NCBI GenBank assembly: GCA_026874595.1
Contig: CM049313.1
Location: forward strand, 57,123,159-57,187,158
Source of the DNA: Sipunculus nudus
Lineage: Eukaryota > Annelida > Sipuncula > Golfingiida > Sipunculidae
Direction: 5' to 3'
Length of the DNA stretch: 64,000 nucleotides
The notes beneath the pieces are model-generated. The model saw only the letters and a program-made list of their open reading frames with translations. It did not search any database and was not told where the DNA came from. Of this stretch, positions 10,801-24,518 are shown in pieces (the stretch's first letter is position 1; each line of letters starts with the position of its first letter). Made by a program: the position numbers and the translations under genes.

Positions 10801-12559
10801 CACTTGAACGGTAAGCCCATGCATTGGGCTTTAGTGTATTTATGTTTACTACTAAAATGCTTAAAATAAAACGTTGTTCAATGTACTGATAGACGTAAAT
10901 CAGTACAAGCTTTTATCACTAAAGCCTTGTAAAGTCCGTATGGCGAATCCCTGATATTTGCATATTAGGGCTTCACAAGGCTCCTGACGATTTCCTCGCA
11001 TTTGAATTTCAGGCCGTCACGCCTCCTGTGAATGGCACCATTGCTATGTGGACGCTAGCAGCGGTCCCAATGGCAATAGACAGCTCAACTCGCTTGGTAA
11101 CATTCGCACTTAAATCATGTTTTCAGAAAGTCCATACATGGACCTTTGTGTCCAATGATATATCTCTGCTGTCGAACACTACGTTCCGTAGGCCAAATGA
11201 AAGTGCATTGTGGACAATGTCGCATCTATTTTGTACGGTGTATTTGTTAGTGTTGAAGTTACACTTGAAAGTCTTGCCCCTGTTAAGTTGCCAACACGCT
11301 GAACGCCGTGATCCTATCCGCCAGCCGGTACATGACTGCGTTCGTCGCGTGTGGACCTGAATATCTCACGCTGATTGGCTGAGCTAGAGATACATTATCA
11401 AACCGGCCTGCCTTGAAAAGTGATGGTCAGTTACACACTGACTCACTAAGGCTGAGGGTGTGTTGGATAAATAGTGTTGAAACTCTTGCCGTACTAAAAA
11501 TAGCCGAGGACTTTAAAATATTAAGACTGTTTAAATAGGTATATAAATAGCAAGCTAGAAGCCCACAATAGGAGGATACTGGATAACCCATGTTGGTTTT
11601 GAAAAAAAAAATATTCTGGGAAAGACCTTAGTTCAGCGAGGCAGTGATGTGTGGCGCTGACAGTCCGGTACTGGCCCAAGTTTACCAGTCGATGAAATAA
11701 GAGGGTCAGAGGGTGGTGATTAGTTATAGAAGTAACCGTGAGGTGGCAGTAACGACTCTATACGTGCGATACAGTGAGAGAACGTTTTGTTTCTTTGTCA
11801 GAGGAAACAACTAAGAGCCATTTCATTGACTGGGCCAGTCTATTAAACGGTTTACTTTGTCCTCTTCACTACATTTATACCTATACCGCCGGTGTATTTA
11901 GAAGCCCCGGTGCATGAGAGGGTCAGATTTTGACTCCGAAAATCTCTTAACAGCATGGTCGTACTCTTGTGAGTCTGAGTCTGCGCAGTGTGGACTAATC
12001 TATGTTTGTATCATTTGCCCAAATAGATCTTGGCCCTGCAATGGGGGTAGGGGCTGTTGGCGGAAGGCTCACTCGACTCGGAAAGCTAGTGCTAGGCACC
12101 AAGTTTATTGACTCACGGCTGGACAAGTACAGAAACAGCAAGAAATGTCCGTTTGCGCGAAGAAAACTCACCAAAAAAAGACTTTAACCACCTCTTTCAC
12201 CTACATCGCAGCATCGGGGAACTTGCCACCGGAGAAGTATTTTTATACTCCAATAACAAGCTGCATTTAGACTTTAGAAATTCGCAGCAAACACACTGAA
12301 TGCATTAATTAGACAGTAGTCGGTTTATCTTCAAGAAGTAATCCGGTTCGACGCAATTTTTTAATATAAGAGTCGATAATATGAAATTAAATGTTTGTTT
12401 CGCGCTCAGAAAAGAAAATGTACAGTAAAATATTATTGGTGTAAAAAGCCAGACCTTGACAACAAACATTTCAAAAGGTCTTACCTAGAACTACGTGACA
12501 TGTTTCAATGAATCTCTTGTGCTTTATCTGGATATATCTGGTATTATTCTGCCAATCTC
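10801..12559. other. Intergenic sequence, no gene recognised
   Basis: Somewhat GC-richer than its surroundings. The longest frame (11,028-11,360, +, 110 codons) has no domain I recognise and no splice context. Two 'ggtcagat.ttgact' motifs (10,225 and 11,921) follow 'gtgtattta', hinting at a dispersed repeat. Nothing firm can be assigned. Confidence 0.35.
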
Positions 12560-12650
12560 TAACAGCTGAAAACAGAAGTGCTGAATGATTATCGCCCAGT
12601 TGCACTTACACCAAGTACACTTATGAACTGTTTTGAACGTATTGCATAGA
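12560..12650 (+). pseudogene. Scrap of non-LTR reverse transcriptase
   Basis: One frame reads QLKTEVLNDYRPVALTPST followed by LMNCFERIA and a stop. This is the 'NDYRPVALT...MKCFERL' motif common to RT domain 1-2 of LINE-like elements. Only about 29 residues remain, with no flanking RT sequence, so it is an ancient fragment. Confidence 0.6.
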
Positions 12651-14320
12651 GAGAAGGCATAACGTTGGTGTGAAATGTTAGAACAGAGCTATTGGTGTTC
12701 CAGTTAATCGATTAAATACAAATCGATGACTAGTCGTCTTCTTTCATAATCGATTATATTGACTGCATTTTTGTATCATTGATCACTGACGATTATATAT
12801 GCACATACAAAGATGTTATTATATATCCATAAATCTTTTTCTAATCCCGTCAGAGATATTTTTAAAAAATGTTCACAGGTGGTGGGAAATCATCACTGCG
12901 AAGACAAAAACCTTGTAAGAGTATTTTTGCAAGGAATTTTTGAGAGTCCCATGTTGATAATAAAATCATGAAATTGTTTGATACCTCACTACCCGAAAAT
13001 ATGGTTTTATTCAATATTATTGTCTGGTAAAACAATACATCTTCTGATGACCATAGACTGTCAGATTTTGAAAATTAACTCTAATTGAGATGGAAATAGC
13101 TGTCGACAATTTAAGGATGTATCTAGAAAAAAAATATCCTGTAAAAAATATTTCTGTAGTTTGCTGCTGCCATAAGGTGAGAGAATTGGACACCAACAAT
13201 GAAAACTTGGGCCTGAAGCCTGTAGTTTTTCTTTGCCAACCTCTATATTGTTGAGTAATGTCAGTTTCATGAGTGTCATGGTCTCACGAATGCGGTAGCT
13301 TTTTTAAAATATCCATTGTGTAGTGATCGCGCCATGTTCTTATGTTTAATGTTTAGTGTTCAGTCTACATTGCATCGACGGCAAATTGTTTTATGAGCTT
13401 ATTCATTTATTTTATCTTATCTTATCTTATCATACTCAAATTATCTTATAATTATCAAAAGTTCTTTTAGTATAGCTGATAATAAAGCAACTGAGCTATA
13501 GCAATAAGCTATTTTGGACATACAAATTGGAAATTCAGCATTTTGTTACTCTCTCTTACCCAAACTTGGTCATGGTGACGTCGTTTCTTTTGGAAATTAA
13601 ACGGATGTGTTACTAAAGAATTGAAAATTTGATGTCACATATTCTCCTCTACTCTTTTATAGAATTTCTTCAATATATTGCTCCTTACTTTCTTTTATAT
13701 GAAAGCAATAATTCTGTGCTTGTGGTCAGGCTAGCTATAGCCATTTGTAAATATAGGCGTAAATCTGGTGCGCAGCAGGAGGCCTCATCCTTTGTTTTTT
13801 TAAGTGGAATAATTAAAAATGTATTAATACATTAATTCTCTTTATTAATTACTTTTTAAAATACATTAATGCAATTAATAATTCTGAAAGATATCTAAAT
13901 TTTAAAGTTTTGTAGATATAAAATATTTTATATATTTTATATATATTAAATTTATTATATTTTAGTGTATAAAATTATTTTAGAAGCTTACAAACAAATC
14001 ACTTATTGAGACGTTTTAAGTTTTAATCATACTTTTGAAAATTAAATGCGAATATTCCCCAAGCATCTTTTTTAAGTTGTAGAATTGTTTTTTTAACTTT
14101 AAGTATTAAAAAGGCAGTAGTATTTTTACACATATATAGCAATAACTTTCAATTTATTTCCCTGTAATATACATCAGTTCAATGCAACGACCTTTATGGC
14201 CTTGACCTTGACCAAGGTATGACCTTGAAGAAAGTTTAAAATAAAAAAGAATATTGACCAAGGATAATGAAATCATTTTCCGTTGCCTGCCATAATAATT
14301 TTTAAATAAAAAATTAAATA

Positions 14321-14382
<62 letters not shown>

Positions 14383-15743
14383 GGCTATTGGCCATGTATG
14401 TTGACTTTTGATCTACATGGGAAAATTGCAACAATATCTGTAAATCTATTTTGCTTATCCTGATGTATGTTTCCAGATTGCCTCATGAAATTATAGCTTA
14501 GCCACTGACCCCGCATTATATCATCAATAAACGTTATAATATTAGCTTCATCCGGAAAGATAACGTATAACAGATATACCACCCATTAAGTGTTTTTTTG
14601 ATGAATTGCTTGTCAAATGAGCACAAACTCTAAAGGTAGTTTTATCAAGGTAAATTAAAGACTCCTTAGCAATTTCCACGCCTACTTTGCATTTAATTTA
14701 TGGGAAGGGGAAGGTTTTTCTAACAAAACGTGATTGTTTCTATATAAAAGGCAGAATATAGGCACAATATATGTGAATGGTAAACAATAACTATATTATT
14801 CAACATTTCCTCAAACAGTTGATGTTTAAATTGTCAAAAAAATATAACTATGCTTGTGGCAATTGGTATAGGTTTGAATCAAAGAATAAAATTGGTTATA
14901 TAAAGGTATAAAAAGTGTCTCCCCATTTTTTTGTGACTGTCACCAGAAAACTGTGACTTATTAATGTTATTATTATGGTATTGCACTTTCAAGTAAGGAT
15001 AGTATAACCAGATAATTGTTTCTATACATTATTGTATATTGATTTACAGTAATATGCAGGGAAGGTAGGTTTGGAGAACCCAGGTGTTTTATTAACTTTG
15101 TCAAGCCAGTGTTTTGTAATTAGGCGAGAAGGGTGACCAACGGCCGTGTTGCCAGGTGAACTTTCTCTGTTATCTGTTCTTACAGCAAGTGTCACCTTTT
15201 GTGTGGGAAGCCTCTCCAGAAAATTGTAAGTTTCATTTTATTATACTTTTTTACACACGCCTTTCTCATCTTTTTGAGTGTATGAGTTTCAGCCGGTTTA
15301 ATCCCCCGTTTACAAGTATCTGGAACGTCCATTCCTTCTGGTGGGGGCACATTTAAACCTAAAGATAACTATTTTCATAAACTGCAAGCATGGTGCATAT
15401 TAAAGCATTTTTACTTAAACAGCCGTGCACCATTCATTTGTCGGAGTGTCTGCAAGGTGTTGAGCTTGCATTAAACTTCGTTAATTCACCTGTTTGACAT
15501 GAATTATAATTATGTTAATCAGTGTTGAAGATAAAAGTAACATCATTATATTATGGATATATGTAGATATATTCTGTTCACATCAAACTACCACCCGCAT
15601 GTTAGACTGTCAAGTATCGATCATCACAGTATACTTAACGTATTGTTCATCCGACAGTTATCCGGGCTTCATTAAGCTACCTTTACAATACAGTACATAA
15701 AATGTTGCCAGTTCAATGGTATTTGCTGAAAGCTAAGTTCTGT
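12651..15743. other. Intergenic AT-rich sequence upstream of the heparanase gene
   Basis: Very AT-rich with no recognisable exon. It contains a short (CTTAT)n tract near 13,410-13,430, a 'gaccttgacc' fragment at about 14,195-14,230, and a (TA)n tract at 14,324-14,377. Untranslated exons and promoter elements of the downstream gene could lie near its right end but cannot be resolved by eye. Confidence 0.4.
14324..14377. repeat. (TA)n microsatellite
   Basis: Uninterrupted TA dinucleotide tract upstream of the heparanase gene. Confidence 0.9.
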
Positions 15744-15749
15744 CACGTG
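15744..15749. promoter_or_regulatory. E-box CACGTG just upstream of the heparanase start codon
   Basis: A perfect canonical E-box palindrome 41 bp before the ATG. It may be a bHLH factor site in the proximal promoter or 5' UTR. Chance occurrence is possible, and the transcription start is unknown. Confidence 0.2.
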
Positions 15750-15789
15750 TTATACGGGTATACTTACATTCAGAAACTTTAGTTCAGAA

Positions 15790-16145
15790 ATGACTAGAAT
15801 TCGTGTATGGAGGATTTTCAATAATTTTTGTCGAAGAAGGAAAGTAACTGTATTTTTATCTAGTTACGTTATATTTTTATTCATAGTGACGTTGGCGGAT
15901 AGAAAATACAGATATCCTGTTTCACCAGAATTGTCCCATGTATTAAGGATGCATGATGGACAATTTAATGTTACATCTGGTAAAAGTGACAAGATAAGCA
16001 TGTTTCATGTGCGAGTACGAGCCTGGAAAAGTTACTTGTACCTCAGAGTTCAGGATCGTGTTTTGTATCAGACAGATCCAAGATTTTTGAGCGTTGCTAT
16101 GGAAATGGAACAGATCGTAAATAACATTGATCGTCTGCAACTCGG
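15790..16145 (+). CDS. HPSE: Heparanase-like exon 1 (residues 1-118)
   Basis: Contains the start ATG, the basic-hydrophobic N-terminal segment (residues 15-36), one N-glycosylation sequon (N60) and the first core strand 'DPRFLSVAMEM'. The stretch between the anchor and the core (37-90) is longer than in vertebrates. The exon ends CTC GG before gttagt, phase 2. Upstream stop at 15,727 with no other in-frame ATG between. Confidence 0.85.
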
Positions 16146-18002
16146 GTTAGTAGAAAATAATATTATGGCTTTTTCGCGAGGGTTTCAAATCCGCGATATA
16201 TACTCAATATAATCGCGAAAATGAAACCTTCGTCAATGATACACCCCATTAATATAGGTGAACAATTATTTCTACCATACTGTCATTAGCATCCCTTGTA
16301 TATTAATATATGTCCATGCATTAATTGTCGAACTTTAAAGACGAATATATTCATGTTTTAATATATAATGTACTCTTTTCACGTTTCTGGACTGTGAGAT
16401 CACGAAAATGAAATTATCGCGAAACACTGATTATGTGAAACTCGCGAAAAATCAAGCTCGCGAATATAAAGCCAACCACAGTATATGTGGATAGTTTAAG
16501 GATCTTCATTACTGATTATGTACTTCGATTCTATTCTTAGTTTCATTATTGTGAACAGTCACAACATTCCGTACGGGATATACTATATATATATATCCAC
16601 TCAGAGTTATAACTATACATATGTGTAGGCGAATTGTTATTTCGTATTTTCTAATACATTACTCCGTTCACGTCTACTACAAGATATAAGGTCTCCTTCT
16701 TTGTAGCAGTAATAACTACATCATGTTTATTGTTTATTTGCCCTTTTATATGAAATGACTATATTTTATGCCTTGATTTTCCTTAAAAAATAACATTGCA
16801 TACATCACAATCTTTTAGATTTCAAAAAATGTTTTTTAACTCTGTTATTAAGTAAATATCAATACTGAAGTTAATGTTAGTAAAATAAGTGTAAAAAAGT
16901 GTGTAAATATTTAGGCGTGTATAAAAATGCTGATTAAAATTTTAAGTATCATATTCAGTAAAATGTGGAGAAGTTGAAACACGGCAAAGCGTGTCTCTTA
17001 ATTTCACATTTAAGACATTAAATAAAAATTTCGTTCGTTCTTTGTTATATTAAATTTAACGTTTGTCCACTAGTATCGATTGTGTGAACTCTCAGATGTG
17101 AACAATGTCTAGAAGCTGTGTTGAGAAAAGATCTCGCATTCAGATTTGACCTAGTAGTAAAATCACATAGATGTCACTGGCTCCGTATTTATGAGGGCCC
17201 AAACCTGCATGAATGATAATTCCTTTGCTTTTCAAATGCAGGAATTGCCCTACTCATTTATTAGTCACCAGTGGTACGCAACCGCGGTTTTAAAGGCAAA
17301 GAAACCTGTTCAAAACTGAAAGAATTAAAACATTATATATGCAAAGATCACATTAAGGTAAAATCTTTTGTTGAACACTGAACATAAACTCTGATATGGT
17401 TTATAGATACACATTTCCACATTTCAGTATCATAAAATGATGCTAGAAAACGTATAACGTAAATTATAACGTTCAGTCATATTATTATTATTTGTCTTTG
17501 TTTTATTATCTTATACAAGTACTCAAATAACTTTTTTCCTCTGACATTTTAGAGCAACCAATACTGATAAAAATAAATATTGTTGGAGTTTCTATAACGT
17601 GGCTACATGCAATAAAAATGTGTAGTTCTCAGCATGTTCGAGCCCTCGCGAAAGGTTTGTGGCCGGCATATCTTCGTGTTGGAGGAACGGTTGCAGATGG
17701 AACAGCCTTCATTCCTCCCAACGGTCCACCTGATCTTCCAGAAGGGTATCGAGCACAGGCTAACCTTACAGGTGAGGATATCACATGATGTAATAAAATC
17801 GGTGCTCAATAAGGAACCTTTTATATGTTACCTAAAGAGTTTTTTTGGTACCGCTGGATTTATGCATCGTATGAACGCTATATAAAACCCCATAGATAGA
17901 CGAGTCTAACTTGAGGAAATCTTGAATAGTTTAAATACCCAATATAAATATGTTCACTTTATCATAAAGTTACAGGATTTGACCATTCAAGATTGCTGTT
18001 GG

Positions 18003-18052
<50 letters not shown>

Positions 18053-18832
18053 GACGTATTTTCCGTGGTTCTTTCCACTCAGTTAAAAAGGAAGTAGGGA
18101 GTCCAGGGGATACGTAACAAAGTTTTATTCTTCATGCAATTCCCAATAAGTCTGGTACTTCTAAAAACACAAAACAATTAGTTCGCCGTTCCGATTCCTA
18201 ATGTCGACGAAATACTCCAGGCTCTATAATCTTCAAATGGTCCCATATGATTCCACCACTAAAATAATTTGACTCTTAAGTGTGCTAACACAGCCAAACT
18301 CTGGCTTATCACTTCAACTTCTTTATTCTCCACCTTTTTTACGTATGGCTCTACGATAACTTTCTGTTTACCCCCGAATCCATGCATACACGTGAACAAC
18401 CCTAATATTTGAAGGGTCGAATATGACAACATTACAATGTAAGAAATATTCAATATCTCACAGCAAGAGAACCTTCACAACTATAGAGAAACACCTAACG
18501 ATTTCATCAACAAATAACATTCTATGAAACGAATTATTAAACAGGTTCAAATACTAAGACTGATATAAAGTGTGTCACCACGTACGGCTATCCCATGCAT
18601 CCGTACAACAAATCATAGCATTCACATGAACAAGTTGTTACAGTAACAAATCAATACAAATAAGCCCAAATAAAAAGAAACTCAAATAATTACATCATTC
18701 TGACAATTCCCCTTTCACTGCTTATAAGGAATATCTACTGCCCTAAACTATAGCATTTGTGTACCAGTCTTTCTATGCTGTTTGCTTACATTGAATGGCA
18801 ATTAAAATGATATATATGCTCTGAGGTAAAGA

Positions 18833-18881
<49 letters not shown>

Positions 18882-19603
18882 TATATATACATGTATATCA
18901 ATATATTACGTGATGTGGCTTCAGTATATCTGTTAAATAGAATTATACTCTCTGAATAATGTTTTTATCACTACATTTTGATGACATATATATATTAGTG
19001 TTCTCTTCCTTCAGCAGAGACATGGCGTGAAGTAAACGAATTCGCGTTATCCACGGGAATGCCGTTGATATACGGCTTGAACGGCCTGATGAAGGACGCT
19101 AACGGCAGCTGGTATCCTGGCAACGCACGCCAGCTTATACGTCACACAGTCGCCAATGGTTACGGCAGAAATGTTAACTTTGGGCTAGGCAACGGTAAAT
19201 ATCTGCACCTGAATAAAAATAATATAGTTATTATAATATTTCTATTTATACCATTGTGTATTGGCCATTGGGTATGAATCAAATTATAACAAATCGCCAT
19301 ATACGCACCAAGTTTAATTGCAGGGGCATCCTTTCAGGGGTATATATTCATCATCCATCCCCTTTTGAGCAAGGGGGGATGGTCAATCTAATGATCCCCC
19401 TTGTTATTCGGAGAAAAATAATTATAGAAAAATTAAATATATTAATAATTATAATTATAGACTTTGGTTCCATTTCAGAGTTTACTAAGAAATATTTATG
19501 TCTTAACCTAGTTTAGAATTAATCTGGGATCATAATACTTTTTTTAACTTTATACTTTTGTAATAATTGTAATATATTTGAAATGTGACATATAAGCAGT
19601 ACA

Positions 19604-19670
<67 letters not shown>

Positions 19671-22600
19671 CCCAGGAAGATAATTTGACGCCACTGTTTA
19701 ATCTCATAAATTCAGCCTCTATTCCGGAGGAGTTACTCCTGTTATATGACCTGTCCCAAAGTGGAATTTAAGACAAAATCAAGAGTGTGATCTATGCAAA
19801 TTATCTCAAATCACAAGAGAGATGGTGGTTTCCTTATAGTTCCCTTGACTTCCCCAGCATCACCCTCCTTAGCCTTCCCATGCAGCAAGAGCATTTAATA
19901 AGAGCCCACGGAGAAAACAATCTGATTTTCTTGCGATTAAGTGCAAATATTCGCATACATACTGAGCATTAAGTTACAAATTATGTATCATCTGAGTCCA
20001 TCCATCTGCATTGTGCGTATTTATTAGGGTTTTTACCAGCCGCCGGCGGCGACGCAACAGGTTTCAGGTTTCTGTTGCATCGCCGGCCAACCAAAGGGCT
20101 AACGATACGAGGGGTCAAGCACGATACGATCTGTTACTCTTAGAAAGGAAACTGAATAAAAATATTTCTTATGGTTTTAACATACCAATGTTCACATTAT
20201 AATGTATGTCGAAAGGCCTGTAATAAAAAATAAACATTCTGGAAAGCATGAAGCATCTGTAACATCAACAAATGCCTTGTTTGTCCAGAGAGAGTTGAAG
20301 TATTAACAGTCCGGTAGACATCTTGCATTTGGTGGCAGTCCTGTATTATGCTTTAGGCCTATGAACTATTACATGTGTATGTTCATATTTTCACTTCGTT
20401 GGAGCAAAATAGTGCTGAGAATAGAGCAGTAATGTTTTTCAGTGGTCAAATATACAATTGTCATTGATGTACTGAACATAAATCAATATATATATATATG
20501 TTTTATCTCACAGTTTTGTATGGAGTGTTATAATCATAGTTAACTGCAATCTATGGACTCCACATTGCGTCATATCTAAAACAAAAGCAATTGAGGAATC
20601 CATTCTTATGGGCTAGGTTTTTTTAACATGTGGTCACGCTGAACTACAATATCGTATTCTAAACCTCATAGGTCAGCTCTGGTCAAGCTGTACAGGGTAA
20701 ACTCTCCACTCAATTTTAAACAGGATTTCATGACTTTACAGGCCTGCAGCCGGTCTCCAGTGGGAGGAAATAGATGTACACAGCATGGTCGCTACTTTTG
20801 TACAAGGCCACTATGCCTAACCTCATGGACCTCGTTTCAGGGGGGACATGCATGCAGGGGGGCATGCAGGGGCACATGCCTCCCTCGCTTTTTTCAAGGA
20901 TGATGGATAAAATTCCTTTGTCCCTCACTGTTTCGAGGAATAAAACGCGTGGTTTCTAACATTCCGTCATTCAGTTTATACTACCCTTACATTTACCTCC
21001 ATAATTGTTCAGTGGAAGTGTGTTGTTGAATGCTCAAATCAAATGCAATTTTCGCAAAAATAGAAAATTAGCGATATTCACTTTGTATGAGCAAAATATC
21101 CATTCCACAAGATGTGCTGAGAGCGAAGACAGTTGTACGCTCTTTACACAGCGCTTTACCTATAGGACTACTACCTATATCGTAAGGGCTGTTTGTTATG
21201 ACCTCGTATCCTGAATTGCAACACCAGAGGGGAGCACTGTATTTTTGTCCAATTAGATGAGACCTTGTGCTGGAAGGCAAAGCCAAGCGAGGAATACACG
21301 GAGCCAATCATATTCATTTCTTTTTTAGTGACAGCTCATCCCCCAGCGTAACCGTCTAAACAGGCCACAGGCTCAGAGAGAATTGCCCCTGACGTGGTTT
21401 GCTTAGGGCCTTGGGCACATAGGATGCTCGGCCGGTGAGCTGTAATTCAAACGAAACGTAACAACAAAGGCTGCGTGCACACCTCGCTGGCTGGTTTCAG
21501 TTCTGCAGACAACAGATACATAGCTACGCTAACACAGTCATAATGTCATAATGTCCTAGTCGATGATGCGAGAATGCAGAGGGAGCAATTTAAATTCGAC
21601 CGGAAACTCGTCAAGCGGCGCTTGAAGCGCAGCAATGGGCGGAGCCAGGATGCCTGTCGAGTGTTTGTTTATTGGCATCTGATTGGCTGCTTGTCACATC
21701 ATACGCACGTTTATTTCAGTGGACAACGAACCGCCATCTGGTGTCTAAATATATCATAAACGGTCAAAGCTGGCAGCGTGAAGATCAGTTGCTTCTTTAG
21801 AAGCACAAGATTTCCGCTGCCTCGGGAGCGTAAGACAGTTGTGATATTCTGGGAGGGGGTTCTCTTTGTCATAAGGGAATAAGGGGACCTTTTGATGGAG
21901 GGGGGGGGGGGGGCGCTTCTGTCCATATCCCTGTGGATTGTCCGACTCTCACATTTTATCACCTAACAAGAAAGTTGCTTAATATGCTGCGTCAGCTTAG
22001 CACAATAAATAATGGAAAAGGGGGCTATCAAAAACTACAGTTCACGTGTATATAGAATGGTCCCCTTCATGGAGGTGTCCACTAAAAGAAGATTAATTGG
22101 CTATTTTAACTTGAGTTATGAGCATATTTACAGTTTTGCAATTTAAAAGTTGTCTGTTATCATTACAGAACCTGAGATTTATCCAACTAAATTTGGACTT
22201 GTTTCACCAAATGGCTGGCACCTTGGTCGGGACTTTTTGAAGATGAAGACATTGACATGCCATATGTCTTACCACTTCCGATCTGCCATGTTTACGGGAC
22301 CGGATGTATGCTGCTCTCGTCTTAAGACGAAAGATATCGTTACAGAGTAAGTGTATGGACTTTGTTAACAGTAAACATACATTCACTGAAGAAAAGATTT
22401 ATATCACAGCCATAGTAATATTTAAAAAAAAATCACTAATTGTACACACATTGTTTTATATAAAATTAAAAATTGTGAAATTAAGCAAGTTTATCTATAT
22501 TTTAATTTGAAACTTAAATTTTGAAAATATTTAATAAAATATACTTGTTTTTTTTTATATTTCATATGGGCTATTGATTTTAATAAGTAAAGGATTTTGT

Positions 22601-24465
22601 TAAATATGTGAAAAAATCTGTGTCAAAGTTAGATGCCTTTTAAAACTTCTTTTCAAATTTCCGGGCATTCTGTAACACCAGATCTTTTTGTTTTTGAGAT
22701 CGGTATTTGCCATTGATCTTTGTTTTTAAAAGCCAGTTCCTGTTCCTTTTTAAATTGGGCGCCTTTCGTCTCCTGGTCAGAGAATATTGTAGGGAAATTT
22801 TAGATCTGTAAATATTTTTAATCGAGCGTTGCCCGTCAGCATGAAATGAGACCTACAGGGCACACCTATATCGGCTATAAAAATATTCAAGATATAGGAT
22901 CCTGGTTCATCAGAGATTTAATTTCAATTTAAGATTTAATTTGATTTATATTTTGAGTTTGAATATAAAGCTTATTTGAATAATATAAATTTAATGCATG
23001 GATTGTGAATTTAACTATGATTATGTAACTATAATAAGACATAAGAATGTAATAAGACTATGGTTAATACAAAAAGATAACAGCATGTTTGAAAACACAA
23101 ACCAGGGCTAAATACATTGTGTGGCCTTGATTAGAATCATCGATGAAATTCAGTTATTATATTCATGGGCATAACAGTCGTGTTTTGGTCGCAAGAAAAC
23201 TATAAATTTTAGAACTGCACAAATTCGGAACTACAACTGCACATTTCCATCTACTACTGATCAATTAGGAGTCAACTGAACCAGCGCCGTTACTGTTGCC
23301 CCCCCCCCCCCCCAAGAATTTCAGATAAAAAAGTGTTTAGGTAAAGAAGATGCACTACGCGCTGTTTTATTTACAGAAGTACTTGTTACATTTCAATGAA
23401 TTACAACATTAAAGATGGCACATAAATGTTATTTTCTTGACACGATTTGACAAATAGACAATAACTGTCTGCATAGTATATCAGTTGAACGCCTGGCATA
23501 TAGTCATGGCAGCGGACTTCCTCCTAACTCTTAGTATAACAGATGTGTTGTATGGCAACTACATTTACCACCTTAAATATGAAATAATTCATTTTTTTAA
23601 GGTCTGGTGAAAGACTGGTATTATTTTCTTGACAAGGTGATCAGTTTAATTATCCCAAGATGGTATCGCCAGTGGTAGAACAATAGACAATAGAGGTCTC
23701 AGACCTTTACGGGAACTGAGGAGGGAAATTCTGTATATATTCCAGAGATAGTGCCTGAGAATTCTTCATTTTTGACTTCATATAATTCAACATTTTCTCA
23801 ACAGTGTGTGAGGGGGGAACCCCCTATATCATGGTTTCCACCTCGGTTAGTGCCTCCCTGGGAATTTCTTTCAGCGTAAGGCCCTGTGAACCTTAAAATA
23901 TACCCTGGACCTGATAACGATCAGAGTTACACTTTTCTCAACCATTCCCCTTCGATGTGATTCAGGTTGTTAAAGCCCATGATTCAAGTCGATTTATTTT
24001 GGTTTCATGTTATTTTGATCACATGGGTTACATCTAAAGAACAATTGTTTTCTTCCAGATGGTTACGAGTGGTAGGAGATGAATTCGATGCATTCTCGTT
24101 TCATCAGTAAGATTACTTTGATGAATCCATTCAATTACTTAGTTTCAAATGTATTAAATATTTTTCCTTTTCTTCTATTATAGTTTTTTTTATTATATAT
24201 GAAACAGTGTTGTAGCAATGATTAAAGACACTTACATATCTCAAATCGGGATCACCTTCTGACCGTACATTCCCGATATATGATTACTTCAATCATACGC
24301 GCAGAATGATACTTTTTAGTTGGACAAGTTAGACAATTTATATGGTGAACAGATTGTCTTTGCCGTATATATATATATTAATTTTTAATTATATGCTGAA
24401 AAAAATTCCAATAAGACACGATGGACAATTCAGTTTTTCACCTATGTGTCCATCGCTTTCTATGC

Positions 24466-24518
<53 letters not shown>

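Noticed and set aside
11028-11360. 110-codon frame as a gene
   Set aside because: No family resemblance on inspection and no neighbouring exon; the region may be an unidentified repeat.
21560-21730. Alternative promoter in heparanase intron 3 ('gggcggagc' and 'gattggct' motifs)
   Set aside because: Only isolated GC-box-like and CCAAT-like words, with no coding exon or start that would use them.
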